The notes beneath the pieces were generated by a model, which made no database searches, had not been told where the DNA came from, and saw nothing but the letters and a program-made list of their open reading frames with translations. This document shows positions 42,532 through 50,424 of a stretch of DNA of 64,000 nucleotides, piece after piece (position 1 is the first letter of the stretch; the number at the start of each line of letters is the position of its first letter). Both the position numbers and the translations under genes were made by a program. The DNA is from Roseibium sp. (lineage in GTDB: Bacteria; Pseudomonadota; Alphaproteobacteria; Rhizobiales; Stappiaceae), in assembly GCA_017643925.1 (NCBI GenBank), contig JAEPML010000014.1:1-64000 (forward strand), read 5' to 3'.

Positions 42532-43221
42532 TTACTGGTCGGGCAGGCGCCGGGATGTGTCTTCGCGATAACCCGTGTCCACCTTCCTGGCGAAAGCCTG
42601 TCGCCAGGGCTCGGCAAGTTCCTTCAACTCGGAAAGGGCCCCTGCGATCGCGGGATCGAGCCTCGGGTTGAACCGGGCCAGGATGACGTCGCGAAGATTC
42701 CAGTCCGGGCAGGGTCGTTCCACGATTTCCAACGTCTCTCCCGCGCTGATAGTGCCTGCCTCCAGAACCCTGAAATACCAGCCGGTCCTGCCGGTTTTCT
42801 GAAAGTTCGCTGCCATGGCGGGGTTGTCGGTATGCAGGTTCAGTTTCCAGCAGGGCTGACGGCCCTGGGCAACCTGTAGTCTGACATTGCCAACTGACAG
42901 GACGTCGCCGACGCAGAGGTCTTCCTCGGTAAAGCCTTCTGTCGACAGGTTTTCACCAAATCCGCCCGACCGGAAAATCGCTTCCTGGTCCGGAAAAACG
43001 GTTCTCCAGTGCGCGTAGTGCTCAGACGGGTAGATGTGAATGGCTTTTTCCGAGCCGCCATGAACTTCAGTATCTGCCTGCCGATCACCATTCAGGCCTG
43101 TTTCCGTCACAGCAACAGCGCCTGATGCCACGACTTTTCGGATTGCCGACGGGGCCTTGCCCTCCCAGCGATGTTCCGGCTGACCGAGAAAGATGTCCAG
43201 AAGTCGTGCTTGTGCTGTCAT
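42532..43221 (-). CDS. MOSC domain protein (YiiM-like)
   Basis: A 229-residue protein from the ATG at 43221 (AGGAAA upstream). It resembles YiiM-type MOSC proteins: 'TEVHGGSEKAIHIYPSEHYA' (heme/flavin-like fold motif), 'FGENLSTEGFTEEDLCVGDV' and the conserved cysteine in GRQPCWKLN, which ligates molybdenum. The family transfers sulfur to, or uses, the molybdenum cofactor and can detoxify N-hydroxylated bases. Its start overlaps the MarR stop in an ATGA, so the two are coupled. The molybdopterin genes moaD/moaE lie 18 kb away. Confidence 0.92.
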   Translation of the reverse strand: MTAQARLLDIFLGQPEHRWEGKAPSAIRKVVASGAVAVTETGLNGDRQADTEVHGGSEKAIHIYPSEHYAHWRTVFPDQEAIFRSGGFGENLSTEGFTEEDLCVGDVLSVGNVRLQVAQGRQPCWKLNLHTDNPAMAANFQKTGRTGWYFRVLEAGTISAGETLEIVERPCPDWNLRDVILARFNPRLDPAIAGALSELKELAEPWRQAFARKVDTGYREDTSRRLPDQ

Positions 43222-43784
43222 GTTGGCGTTTCCTGTCGGCCTGTATGTTCGTGGCAGATTTTTGTGGCATCGCTGCGTGAAAGCGATACGTCGAGAAGGC
43301 CGCAATAGCCGCCATTTTCCTTGTGTTCATGGTGCGCGCAGGTGTCGCAAATGCCGAAGGATCGGCCACCGCGCTGATGCAGTGTCGTCATTACCAAAGC
43401 CTTCAGGGAAGACGCAAGCGAGCTGCGAATTTCGACCGGCAGCGCTGCGATAACGCTCTCCAGACCGGTCGTGGAACCGAGAAGGTCCACGCCTTCGGGG
43501 GTGATCTCGTAACTGATGCTGCGCTTGTCCCCTTCAGAACGGGTTTCGCTGATGAGGTCCTTCCGGGCAAGAGCCTTGAGCGTCTGGGATGCCGTGCCGC
43601 GCGTGGTCGCCAGATAGTCGGCGACATGGGACGGTGCGCGGGAGAAGCGATTGGCGCGGAAAAGGTAACTGAGCGCGGAGAATTGTGACGGATTCAGCGG
43701 CCCGTTCCATTCCTCGGCGGCGTTGAGGCGGGTCAGTCGGTCGATCAGGTCCCGGACAACCTGGGTGTCGGTGGGGTCGGTCAT
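43218..43784 (-). CDS. MarR family regulator with C-terminal Cys/His cluster
   Basis: A 188-residue protein. The winged helix (about 35-105) has 'LSYLFRANRFSRAPSHVADY', 'TTRGTASQTLKALARKDLIS' and a wing 'SETRSEGDKRSISYEIT'. The last ~45 residues hold CDTCAHHEH, then GYCGLLD and KICHEH, a likely metal-binding or redox-sensing cluster beyond the normal MarR fold. It is divergent from a secreted protein gene, with a long palindrome between them that is its probable operator, and coupled to the MOSC gene. It may sense metal, thiol stress or an electrophile and control both sides. Confidence 0.92.
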   Translation of the reverse strand: MTDPTDTQVVRDLIDRLTRLNAAEEWNGPLNPSQFSALSYLFRANRFSRAPSHVADYLATTRGTASQTLKALARKDLISETRSEGDKRSISYEITPEGVDLLGSTTGLESVIAALPVEIRSSLASSLKALVMTTLHQRGGRSFGICDTCAHHEHKENGGYCGLLDVSLSRSDATKICHEHTGRQETPT

Positions 43785-43794
43785 GATTAATATG

Positions 43795-43835
43795 TAGCGA
43801 GTCGAAATTAAACTTGCAATAGTTTCGACTCGCTA
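43795..43835. promoter_or_regulatory. Palindromic operator between marR-type and secreted protein genes
   Basis: Thirteen-base perfect arms (TAGCGAGTCGAAA and TTTCGACTCGCTA) are separated by 15 bases. The similarity continues outward (ATTAATATG and CTATTAAT), so the whole symmetric region spans about 55 bp. It covers the spacer and -10 of the secreted protein promoter and lies only 11 bases before the MarR-type start. This is a convincing autoregulatory site for the MarR protein. Confidence 0.75.
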
Positions 43836-43842
43836 CTATTAA
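43814..43842 (+). promoter_or_regulatory. Sigma-70-type promoter of the secreted protein gene
   Basis: TTGCAA (43814-43819), a 17-base spacer and TATTAA (43837-43842) match the consensus well. The right operator arm lies in the spacer, so bound MarR would block polymerase. The predicted transcript starts about 20 bases before the ATG at 43871. Confidence 0.6.
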
Positions 43843-43870
43843 TGCAGTCCTCTCGAACTAGGAGTGACCC

Positions 43871-44632
43871 ATGTTGAAATCAATTCTTGGAAGTTTGCTG
43901 ATTGCCGGTCTTCCGGCCGCGGCCCTTGCGGATGGCAATCACGCCCATCACGCCGTCAACCAGAAGGGGGCGGTGCTGTCGCCGGTCAACGAGGAAGCCG
44001 ATCAGACCTATGACATTCTGGCTGCGCATGTGCATCGCAAGGGCAGGATTGTGACCTTTCACATGACGTTGAAGGGGACCGCCGGTGCCAAACAGCCCGA
44101 AACAACCGGTTCCTTTGGCGGTTCCGGCATCGAGACCTATGTCTGGCCGACGTCCCTCGATCCTTCCGTTGTCGGATTTGAAGGCGGGAAGGGTGTTCTG
44201 GCGCTGGTCGCTGCGATCCATCCGGATTTTGATGACACGCCGCTCTTCGATGAAAACGGTGATGGCGATGTCACCAATGACGGGGATAGCTGGCACTCGC
44301 ATTGGGTGGTGCTGACGCCGAATGATGCATGTGGTGACGGCGCGTTGTCCGTTCAGGATGTTGCAGATGGTGCGACACCCCAGATGCCGGCAACCTGGCC
44401 TGGTGTGCCGATCTACATCGACAGTCCGGGTTTCTCACCGGTTTTCGACGGACCCGAGATTGCCATCAATGTGGCTTTCTCCGATCCGGCCGTGGTCGAG
44501 GGCATGTCTTATGACGGCGTGACGTCGGCCCTCAGGATCAATCAGAATATCCATGCGCCGCTCGCCTGCGTCGTTGATGTCTTCGACGTCGCTTCCGGCG
44601 ACCTGAGTTTGCCCGGAAAGATTGACAGGTGA
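43871..44632 (+). CDS. Secreted protein of unknown function with calcium-type loop
   Basis: A 253-residue precursor with a signal peptide ending at ALA-DG (about residue 20). The mature chain opens with a histidine-rich stretch (GNHAHHAVNQ) and contains an EF-hand-like acidic loop FDENGDGDVTNDGDSW followed by HSHW. No enzyme motif is recognised. Histidines and acidic residues suggest metal binding, by inference. It is divergent from the MarR/MOSC pair and its promoter overlaps the palindromic operator. AGGAGTG precedes the ATG. Confidence 0.8.
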   Translation: MLKSILGSLLIAGLPAAALADGNHAHHAVNQKGAVLSPVNEEADQTYDILAAHVHRKGRIVTFHMTLKGTAGAKQPETTGSFGGSGIETYVWPTSLDPSVVGFEGGKGVLALVAAIHPDFDDTPLFDENGDGDVTNDGDSWHSHWVVLTPNDACGDGALSVQDVADGATPQMPATWPGVPIYIDSPGFSPVFDGPEIAINVAFSDPAVVEGMSYDGVTSALRINQNIHAPLACVVDVFDVASGDLSLPGKIDR

Positions 44633-44640
44633 GGTGAATT

Positions 44641-44670
44641 GTCTTTGCCCGGTATCTGCCGGGCAAAGAC
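44641..44670 (+). terminator. Hairpin after the secreted protein gene
   Basis: GTCTTTGCCCGG and CCGGGCAAAGAC form a perfect twelve-base stem around TATCTG, eight bases past the stop. No T-run follows, so it may protect the transcript end rather than terminate by itself. Confidence 0.55.
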
Positions 44671-44898
44671 AGAATGTGCACTGGTCGAGAGCTCTTGCCT
44701 GATAGGACCAGGTCTTTTCGGTGTGACGTATTCTGCCGGGAATGCGACCTAACGGAAAAAGAAGTAACCTGAGATTGTATTTATCTATCTACGGAATTTA
44801 CTGACGCAAATTTTCAACTTTATGTATTTAATTAATTAAACTTATGATTAAGATGTTTTTGCTGAAGTAACTTAACGTAATAGCTGCGGGAGTTACTG

Positions 44899-45468
44899 AT
44901 GAAATTACTTATGTCAACAGTTGCAATGGTTGTCGTTGCGACCGGACTGTCTTACGCCAATGGTTTCCAGATGGAGCTTGAAGAGCTCGCTGCCGGTGAC
45001 ATCTCCGGTATTGCCTCGTCCGCGGAAGTGATCGCGGCCGTCAAGGCGCAGAACGAGGCGACCGCTGCTTTCGACCAGGCGAAAGTCGATGAGCTTGACC
45101 AGACCTGGCGTGCCGAAACCAAGGCTCCAGACAAGCCGATGATTGACGCTATGATGAAAAACGACCTGTCACGCTATCTTGCCGGTGAGCAGAAGAAGAG
45201 CGTTGGTCTTTTCACGGAAATCTTCGTCATGGACGCCAAGGGCCTGAATGTCGGTCAAAGCGCCGTCACCTCCGACTATTGGCAGGGTGATGAAGCCAAG
45301 TGGCAAGAGACCTACCTGAAGGGAGCCGGCGCAGTTCACGTCGGTGAACTGGAGCAGGACGACAGCACACAACAGCTGCAGAGCCAGGTCAGTGTGAGCG
45401 TCGTTGATCCGGACAGCGGTGAAACCATCGGTGCCGTGACATTCGGCGTTAATGTGGGCCGCCTTTAA
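44899..45468 (+). CDS. Secreted Cache/PDC-like sensor-domain protein
   Basis: A 189-residue precursor with a signal peptide ending near SYA-NG (about residue 21). The mature region has the look of a single Cache (PDC) domain: a long N-terminal helix, then 'FTEIFVMDAKGLNVGQSAVT', 'TSDYWQGDEAKWQETYLKGA' and a final 'VSVVDPDSGETIGAVTFGVN'. These match the ligand-binding strands seen in chemoreceptor sensor domains, but no membrane helix or kinase is attached. It may be a free periplasmic binding module. GGGAG precedes the ATG. The AT-rich upstream region contains a 14-bp palindrome (44827-44840). Confidence 0.78.
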   Translation: MKLLMSTVAMVVVATGLSYANGFQMELEELAAGDISGIASSAEVIAAVKAQNEATAAFDQAKVDELDQTWRAETKAPDKPMIDAMMKNDLSRYLAGEQKKSVGLFTEIFVMDAKGLNVGQSAVTSDYWQGDEAKWQETYLKGAGAVHVGELEQDDSTQQLQSQVSVSVVDPDSGETIGAVTFGVNVGRL

Positions 45469-45518
45469 TCCAGGATAACGGGTGGCAAACACCCGGCCTT
45501 GAGGCGCTGAAAATGAAA

Positions 45519-45548
45519 AAGCCGGTCTCGGAGAGACCGGCTTTTTTG
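45519..45548. terminator. Bidirectional terminator between the Cache-like gene and prs
   Basis: AAGCCGGTCTC and GAGACCGGCTT form a perfect eleven-base stem around GGA, with TTTTTT to the right and TTTTTCATTTT when read leftward. It serves both convergent genes. Confidence 0.93.
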
Positions 45549-45565
45549 ATTTCTGTCCGCGCGGA

Positions 45566-46498
45566 TCAGCTGAACAGGCTGGAAACCGATTTTTCAAGAG
45601 CCGTACGGTTGATGGCCTCACCGATCAGCGGTGCTATCGAGATTGCCCGGATATTTGAAGCGGCGGTTATGGCAGCCGTCGGTTCGATGGAGTTGGTGAT
45701 GACCAGCTCTTTCAGCATCGACGAGGTCACGCGGGCGACAGCGCCGCCCGAAAGGACGCCATGGGTGATATAGGCTGTCACCGACTTGGCGCCCTGAGCG
45801 AGCAATGCCTCGGCGGCGTTGCACAAGGTGCCGCCACTGTCGACAATGTCGTCCACCAGGATGCAGTCATAACCGTTCACATCACCGATGATGTTCATGA
45901 CCTCCGATTCTCCAGGCTTGTCGCGCCGTTTGTCGACGATGGAGAGCGGGGCCTCGATCCTCTTTGCAAGCGCGCGGGCGCGTACAACGCCGCCGACATC
46001 CGGAGAGACGACCATGACATTGTCAGTGGCATAACGCTCCTTGATGTCGCGTGTCATGACCGGTGCGGCAAACAGGTTGTCGGTCGGGATATCGAAAAAA
46101 CCCTGGATCTGTCCGGCGTGGAGATCCAGGGTCAAAATGCGGTCAGCACCTGCTTCGGTGATGAGATTCGCCACGAGCTTTGCCGAAATCGGCGTTCGGC
46201 CCGATGCCCGGCGATCCTGTCGGGCATAGCCGAAATAGGGGATCACCGCGGTGATGCGACGTGCTGATGAACGGCGCAGCGCATCAATGATGATGAGAAG
46301 CTCCATCAGGTGGTCGTTGGCCGGGTAGCTGGTCGGCTGCACGACGAAGACGTCTTCGCCGCGCACGTTTTCTTGGATTTCTACGAAGATTTCCTGGTCG
46401 GCAAACCGCCGAACCTGGCATTTGGCGAGAGGGACATCCAGATAGTTGGAGATTTCCTCAGCCAGGGCTCGGTTGGAATTGCCCGCGACGATCTTCAT
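45566..46498 (-). CDS. prs: Ribose-phosphate pyrophosphokinase
   Basis: A 310-residue enzyme from the ATG at 46498 (AAGGA upstream); the family begins [17 protein letters not shown]. It makes PRPP from ribose-5-phosphate and ATP. Landmarks are '[20 protein letters not shown]' for ATP binding, '[20 protein letters not shown]', and the PRPP loop [14 protein letters not shown]. Full length. PRPP feeds the apt product encoded at 26 kb, among others. It is convergent with the Cache-like gene; the lipoprotein gene lies upstream on the same strand. Confidence 0.97.
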   Translation of the reverse strand: MKIVAGNSNRALAEEISNYLDVPLAKCQVRRFADQEIFVEIQENVRGEDVFVVQPTSYPANDHLMELLIIIDALRRSSARRITAVIPYFGYARQDRRASGRTPISAKLVANLITEAGADRILTLDLHAGQIQGFFDIPTDNLFAAPVMTRDIKERYATDNVMVVSPDVGGVVRARALAKRIEAPLSIVDKRRDKPGESEVMNIIGDVNGYDCILVDDIVDSGGTLCNAAEALLAQGAKSVTAYITHGVLSGGAVARVTSSMLKELVITNSIEPTAAITAASNIRAISIAPLIGEAINRTALEKSVSSLFS

Positions 46499-46735
46499 GA
46501 GCCGCAAGTCCTTCTGGTGCGACACCGGGCTTGGCGGCAAATCAGGGCCGGACAAGCGCGCGGAAAGGGCCTAGGTCTTTACACATGCCATTGCGCAGGG
46601 AATCTGTCGACAACCCTTGGCAGGCGGCGGCGTTGTAACAACCAAGCTGGCGGATCACAACCGCCGCGGCCGCCAGAATCCGTCTTTTTTTGTTTTTTTG
46701 TGACGCTTTGGGGTAATTACCCGGCTAACCGATCA

Positions 46736-47260
46736 TTATCGGTTGAGCCATGCCTTGATTTCTACCATCGAGCGGTTCGCAATCCTGGACAAGGTGGCTG
46801 CGCTCACCGACTGCCAGGGATCCCCGGAAGATCCGCCGGTTGCCTCGGTGCCGGAAATGCGTTTCACGCGCTTTCCGGAACTGTCGACGATATCGAAGAC
46901 ATAAAACACGGTTCCGGTCGAAGGCTGACCGGTTGCGGTCAGATAGCCATTCACACGGTATGTTGCGCTGGCGCCAACGCGGCGCACCAGCGTGATGCCC
47001 TGCTTGCGTGCTTCCGAACCGATATATTCCGAAAGGGTGTCGGCGAGATTGCCCGGAGCGCCGGTGAAGGGCTCAAAGGCAAAGGTGACACCCTGTGTTT
47101 CGTCCGCCTGACCTGCAATGGAGGGGACAGGCGTCGTTGCAGCTCCGATGGAACTCGGTGGTGTTGGCGTAGCACTGCAGGCCGCGAGCCCGGCCAGCAG
47201 CAGAATACCTGCCGCCACACGCAGGGGCGAAAAAGATTTCAGTCTTGAAAAATCGGGCAT
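46736..47260 (-). CDS. Putative lipoprotein
   Basis: A 174-residue product from the ATG at 47260. A basic N-terminus and hydrophobic stretch lead to the lipobox LAAC (cysteine at about residue 28), so it should be lipidated by the Lgt encoded at 50-51 kb and sorted to the envelope. The mature region has a proline/threonine-rich linker and a domain containing 'VTFAFEPFTGAPGNLADTLS' and 'YLTATGQPSTGTVFYVFDIV'. I recognise no named family, though similar short lipoproteins occur in related bacteria. A weak AGGCC precedes the start. Confidence 0.75.
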   Translation of the reverse strand: MPDFSRLKSFSPLRVAAGILLLAGLAACSATPTPPSSIGAATTPVPSIAGQADETQGVTFAFEPFTGAPGNLADTLSEYIGSEARKQGITLVRRVGASATYRVNGYLTATGQPSTGTVFYVFDIVDSSGKRVKRISGTEATGGSSGDPWQSVSAATLSRIANRSMVEIKAWLNR

Positions 47261-47352
47261 GAAACGGCCTGGTACGCTGATCTGTTCGTCATGGATGCGG
47301 ACCATCTACACAAAACGTCCTAAAAGGAAATGAACCGCGCTTTCAGGATTGT

Positions 47353-48510
47353 TTAGCCCGACTTGACCGGGAGGTCGAGGGGCAGCGTGGATAAGCTCTC
47401 CGGAGCGTCTTCCGTCGTCAGGTAGGTCTGGCCGAGCGTCATGGCGGTTCCGGTTATGGAATCCATGAGGATCATGTGCATGAAGATCACCATATTTGGC
47501 TTCACCACGGCCGGATTGGCCTTGTAGGCCATGGGCGTGTCCATCCAGCTGGGTGTGAACCGCGCACCAAGCGAGTAACCGCAGGCGTTCAGCCGGTGCT
47601 GCATCATGCCATGGGCATCCATTCTTTCGGCATGGGCGTCAAATACATCGCCAAAGGTCTTGCCGGGAACCAGCTGCGTCTCGACGGCAGCAAGCGCCTC
47701 CCGTGCGGCCAGGTACATCTCGTTGTGCCGGTCCGTCGGCGTGCCGACGACGACGGTCCGCATCAGGGCGGCGTGATAGTGCCGGTAGCTGCCGGCCCAT
47801 TCCAGGGTGATCTGATCCTGGTCGCTCAGGGTCCGGCGCCCGGCCTTGTAGCGGCACAGCAACGCATCGTCGCCGGACCCGATGATGAATTCGTTGCCCG
47901 GATAGTCACCGCCACCTTCAAAGATGGCACCTTGCATCGCCGCGAGAATGCGGCCCTCGTCGGCGCCGGGTTTGATTTCGTCCATTGCAGCATGAAAGGC
48001 CGCGTCGGCCAGTTCGGCTGCCTTTCTGACATAGACGATTTCTTCCGCTGATTTGACCGCCCGAAGCTCCGGAATCAGGTCCGAGGCATCGCTCGTATTG
48101 GCGAAACTTGTCAGTTCCGCATTGATCTGCAGGGCGATTTTGCCGGTCATCCCATGGGTGTCATACTCGATACCCAGGCGGCTGCCGAGCAGGTCCATGT
48201 CAAACAGCATGTCCTTCAGCTGGAGAACGGGGCTGGCTGCGCCCCGATCAATCCAGATCCGGATATCGGGGATATTGGACGTGTGTTTTGCCTGCCGCTG
48301 GTCCGCAGATCGCGTCAAGAGCACCTTTCTGCCGTCTCTCGTCACCACGAGGCACTGGAAGAAGCAAAAGCCGAAAGTGTCGTAGCCGGTCAGCCAGTAC
48401 ATGCTCTCCTGTGCAAACAGCAGCATTGCATCCAGCTTCCGGGCATCCATCTCGGCCTTGAGCTTCTCATAACGGCTGTCAAATTCGGCTTCTGAAAAAT
48501 GAAGGGCCAT
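47353..48510 (-). CDS. M24-fold (creatinase/Xaa-Pro peptidase-like) hydrolase without metal ligands
   Basis: A 385-residue protein with an N-terminal creatinase domain ('MLLFAQESMYWLTGYDTFGF') and a pita-bread M24 domain. The five metal-binding positions of true M24 peptidases are altered: the first Asp reads Glu in LEWAG, the second reads Ala in HAALMRT, the His reads Tyr in CGYSLG, and the two Glu positions read His (FMHM) and a non-acidic residue. It is thus more like non-metal members such as creatinase or ectoine hydrolase than a peptidase. An amidine- or amide-type substrate is possible (inference). It precedes pgeF-like and midA-like genes on the same strand. Confidence 0.85.
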   Translation of the reverse strand: MALHFSEAEFDSRYEKLKAEMDARKLDAMLLFAQESMYWLTGYDTFGFCFFQCLVVTRDGRKVLLTRSADQRQAKHTSNIPDIRIWIDRGAASPVLQLKDMLFDMDLLGSRLGIEYDTHGMTGKIALQINAELTSFANTSDASDLIPELRAVKSAEEIVYVRKAAELADAAFHAAMDEIKPGADEGRILAAMQGAIFEGGGDYPGNEFIIGSGDDALLCRYKAGRRTLSDQDQITLEWAGSYRHYHAALMRTVVVGTPTDRHNEMYLAAREALAAVETQLVPGKTFGDVFDAHAERMDAHGMMQHRLNACGYSLGARFTPSWMDTPMAYKANPAVVKPNMVIFMHMILMDSITGTAMTLGQTYLTTEDAPESLSTLPLDLPVKSG

Positions 48511-48519
48511 GCGTGATCC

Positions 48520-49284
48520 TCAATCAATGACTATTGCGCTGATCTGGCGGCCGTAATCCGGCTCCTGGCGATGTGTGGTGCGCCGATAGGAAAAGTAGCG
48601 CTCTTCATCAGCATAAGTGCACACTGCCAGATCCGCCACCTGTGCCAGTCCAAGCTCCTCGAGCCGGTTCGTTATGAAGCCCGGAAGATTGAACATGAAA
48701 TGGCCCGGCTTTTCCGAAGGCAGGAAATATATTTCATTCGCCTTGTCTTGCTCGGCAAAACGCTTCTGGAATTCCGGTCCGACCTCATAGGCCTTTTGCG
48801 AAATTGTCGGGCCGAGCACGGCCACGATGTTGTCACTCTTTGCTCCGAGCCCTTCCATGGCCTTGACGGTGTTTTCAAGGACTCCGGTAATGGCGCCCTT
48901 CCATCCGGAATGTGCGGCGCCAACGACCTTGGCCTTCGGATCGGCAAAAAGGACCGGCCCGCAGTCGGCGGTCGACACACCGATCGCCAGACCGGGTGTG
49001 TCGGTCACAAGGGCGTCGGCCTTGCGGTCCGCGCCGTCTTGCCAGGGACTGGACAGGGTGATCACGTCGGGCGAGTGGACCTGATAGGGTGACATCAGCA
49101 GGTTCACATCTACGCCCATATCGGTTGCGACCCGTTGGCGGTTCTCCATTACAAGATCCCTGGCATCATCGGATCCGAGGCCGATGTTCAGGCTTGCATA
49201 GATGCCCTGCGATACGCCGCCGTTTCGTGTGAAGAAGCCATGGCGCACGCCGTCGATCTTCAGGTCTTCTGCTTCAATTTTCAT
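48520..49284 (-). CDS. pgeF: PgeF-type purine nucleoside/peptidoglycan editing protein (laccase domain, YfiH)
   Basis: A 254-residue protein from the ATG at 49284 with GGAG about seven bases upstream; a TTG 33 bases earlier is weaker. The YfiH/COG1496 motifs are complete: 'HGFFTRNGGVSQGIYASLN', 'STADCGPVLFADPKAK', 'GAAHSGWKGAITGVLENTV'. The cysteine and histidines bind a zinc-type metal. Family members have been linked to peptidoglycan-precursor editing and to purine nucleoside phosphorylase activity. It is nine bases upstream of the M24-fold gene start, so the two are probably co-transcribed. Confidence 0.9.
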   Translation of the reverse strand: MKIEAEDLKIDGVRHGFFTRNGGVSQGIYASLNIGLGSDDARDLVMENRQRVATDMGVDVNLLMSPYQVHSPDVITLSSPWQDGADRKADALVTDTPGLAIGVSTADCGPVLFADPKAKVVGAAHSGWKGAITGVLENTVKAMEGLGAKSDNIVAVLGPTISQKAYEVGPEFQKRFAEQDKANEIYFLPSEKPGHFMFNLPGFITNRLEELGLAQVADLAVCTYADEERYFSYRRTTHRQEPDYGRQISAIVID

Positions 49285-49335
49285 GAAAGGCTCCGCAGGA
49301 GGCGATTGCAAATTCAAGGACGATCCTTGGGGTGA

Positions 49336-50424
49336 TTAGGGAGCTGTGTCAAATGGCGCGAAGGAGAGGCCGGTTTGCGTGACCGCCAGCACCTTGAAGA
49401 GATCGCCCATCTGATCAGGTGCCGCCAGGCGTTCGACGGCATCTCGAATGGCTTCCTGTTCCTTGTGGCTTTTGCCTGCCCCCAATGCGCCCGCGCGCTG
49501 CAGAAGTCCTGACTGAAGAAGGAATTCGGCCTGCGTCATGGTCGACAGGACACTGGCTCCGCCGCGTGATGCTGCCGCCCCCAGGGCTTCGAAATTCACA
49601 TGTGCCGTCAGATCGGCTTCACCCGGATGGGCCAGGGCGTAATCGTATTTGTGCTTGTAAAGCGCCTGCAGCGTGTCTCCGGGAGCGGTTTTCAGGTACC
49701 CGTAGTCGATCAGGATGGCCGCTCCGCCGAAACGCGCTATGCGATTGCCGATCTCCTCGGCGATCGCATTTGCCATCGGCTGGGTTTCCAGGATCGTGCC
49801 AGGTGCTGCTTTGCTGCAGCTTGCCGGCACATCCGCGTCGGGTAGCCGCGTCGCACCAAGCCCGAAGGCAAGTTCATCCTTTCCGTCCAGCCCCACCTGG
49901 CGCTCCAGCCAGCCCTCTCCCGTCCTGACGAACTGGTGGATTGGCAGGGCATCGAAGAACTCGTTGGCCACCAGAAGGACCGGCCCATCGGGCACATCGT
50001 TGAAAGTGTCCCTGAAGTCAGGTGTCAGCGGCGATCGCGCCAACGTTTTGCCCTGGATCTTTCGAAGTCTTGGACTTGTCTCGATCAGGTTTAGCCGCGC
50101 GGCTTTAAGAAAAGCCGGCCGCAGGGCGGCCATGCGCAGCAGGTCCGACATCAAGGTGCCGCGTCCGGGGCCGATCTCGACCAGCTGGAAACTGTCCGGT
50201 GATCCGAGCGCATCATGGGCCGACAACAGGGCAGCCCCGATCAGTTCACCGAACATCTGGCTGACTTCTGGCGCGGTTATGAAATCCCCCTCCTGTCCGA
50301 AGGGTTCTTTCGTCGCGTAGTAGCCCGCGTCGGGATCTGCCAGGCAAATGGACATGTACTGGGCAACGGTGAGGGGGCCGTCACTGGCAATTCTTGTGCG
50401 GATCTTGTCCTTGAGGGCCGTCAA
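49336..50424 (-). CDS. SAM-dependent methyltransferase, NDUFAF7/MidA type
   Basis: A 362-residue class I methyltransferase of the MidA/NDUFAF7 family, which in mitochondria methylates an arginine of a complex I subunit. The SAM motif is LVEIGPGRGTLMSDLLR, and 'VLLVANEFFDALPIHQFVRT' is the family signature. The start is TTG, overlapping the lgt stop in TTGA, which indicates coupling. It is followed by the pgeF-like gene 51 bp later. The substrate in bacteria is unproven. Confidence 0.9.
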   Translation of the reverse strand: MTALKDKIRTRIASDGPLTVAQYMSICLADPDAGYYATKEPFGQEGDFITAPEVSQMFGELIGAALLSAHDALGSPDSFQLVEIGPGRGTLMSDLLRMAALRPAFLKAARLNLIETSPRLRKIQGKTLARSPLTPDFRDTFNDVPDGPVLLVANEFFDALPIHQFVRTGEGWLERQVGLDGKDELAFGLGATRLPDADVPASCSKAAPGTILETQPMANAIAEEIGNRIARFGGAAILIDYGYLKTAPGDTLQALYKHKYDYALAHPGEADLTAHVNFEALGAAASRGGASVLSTMTQAEFLLQSGLLQRAGALGAGKSHKEQEAIRDAVERLAAPDQMGDLFKVLAVTQTGLSFAPFDTAP

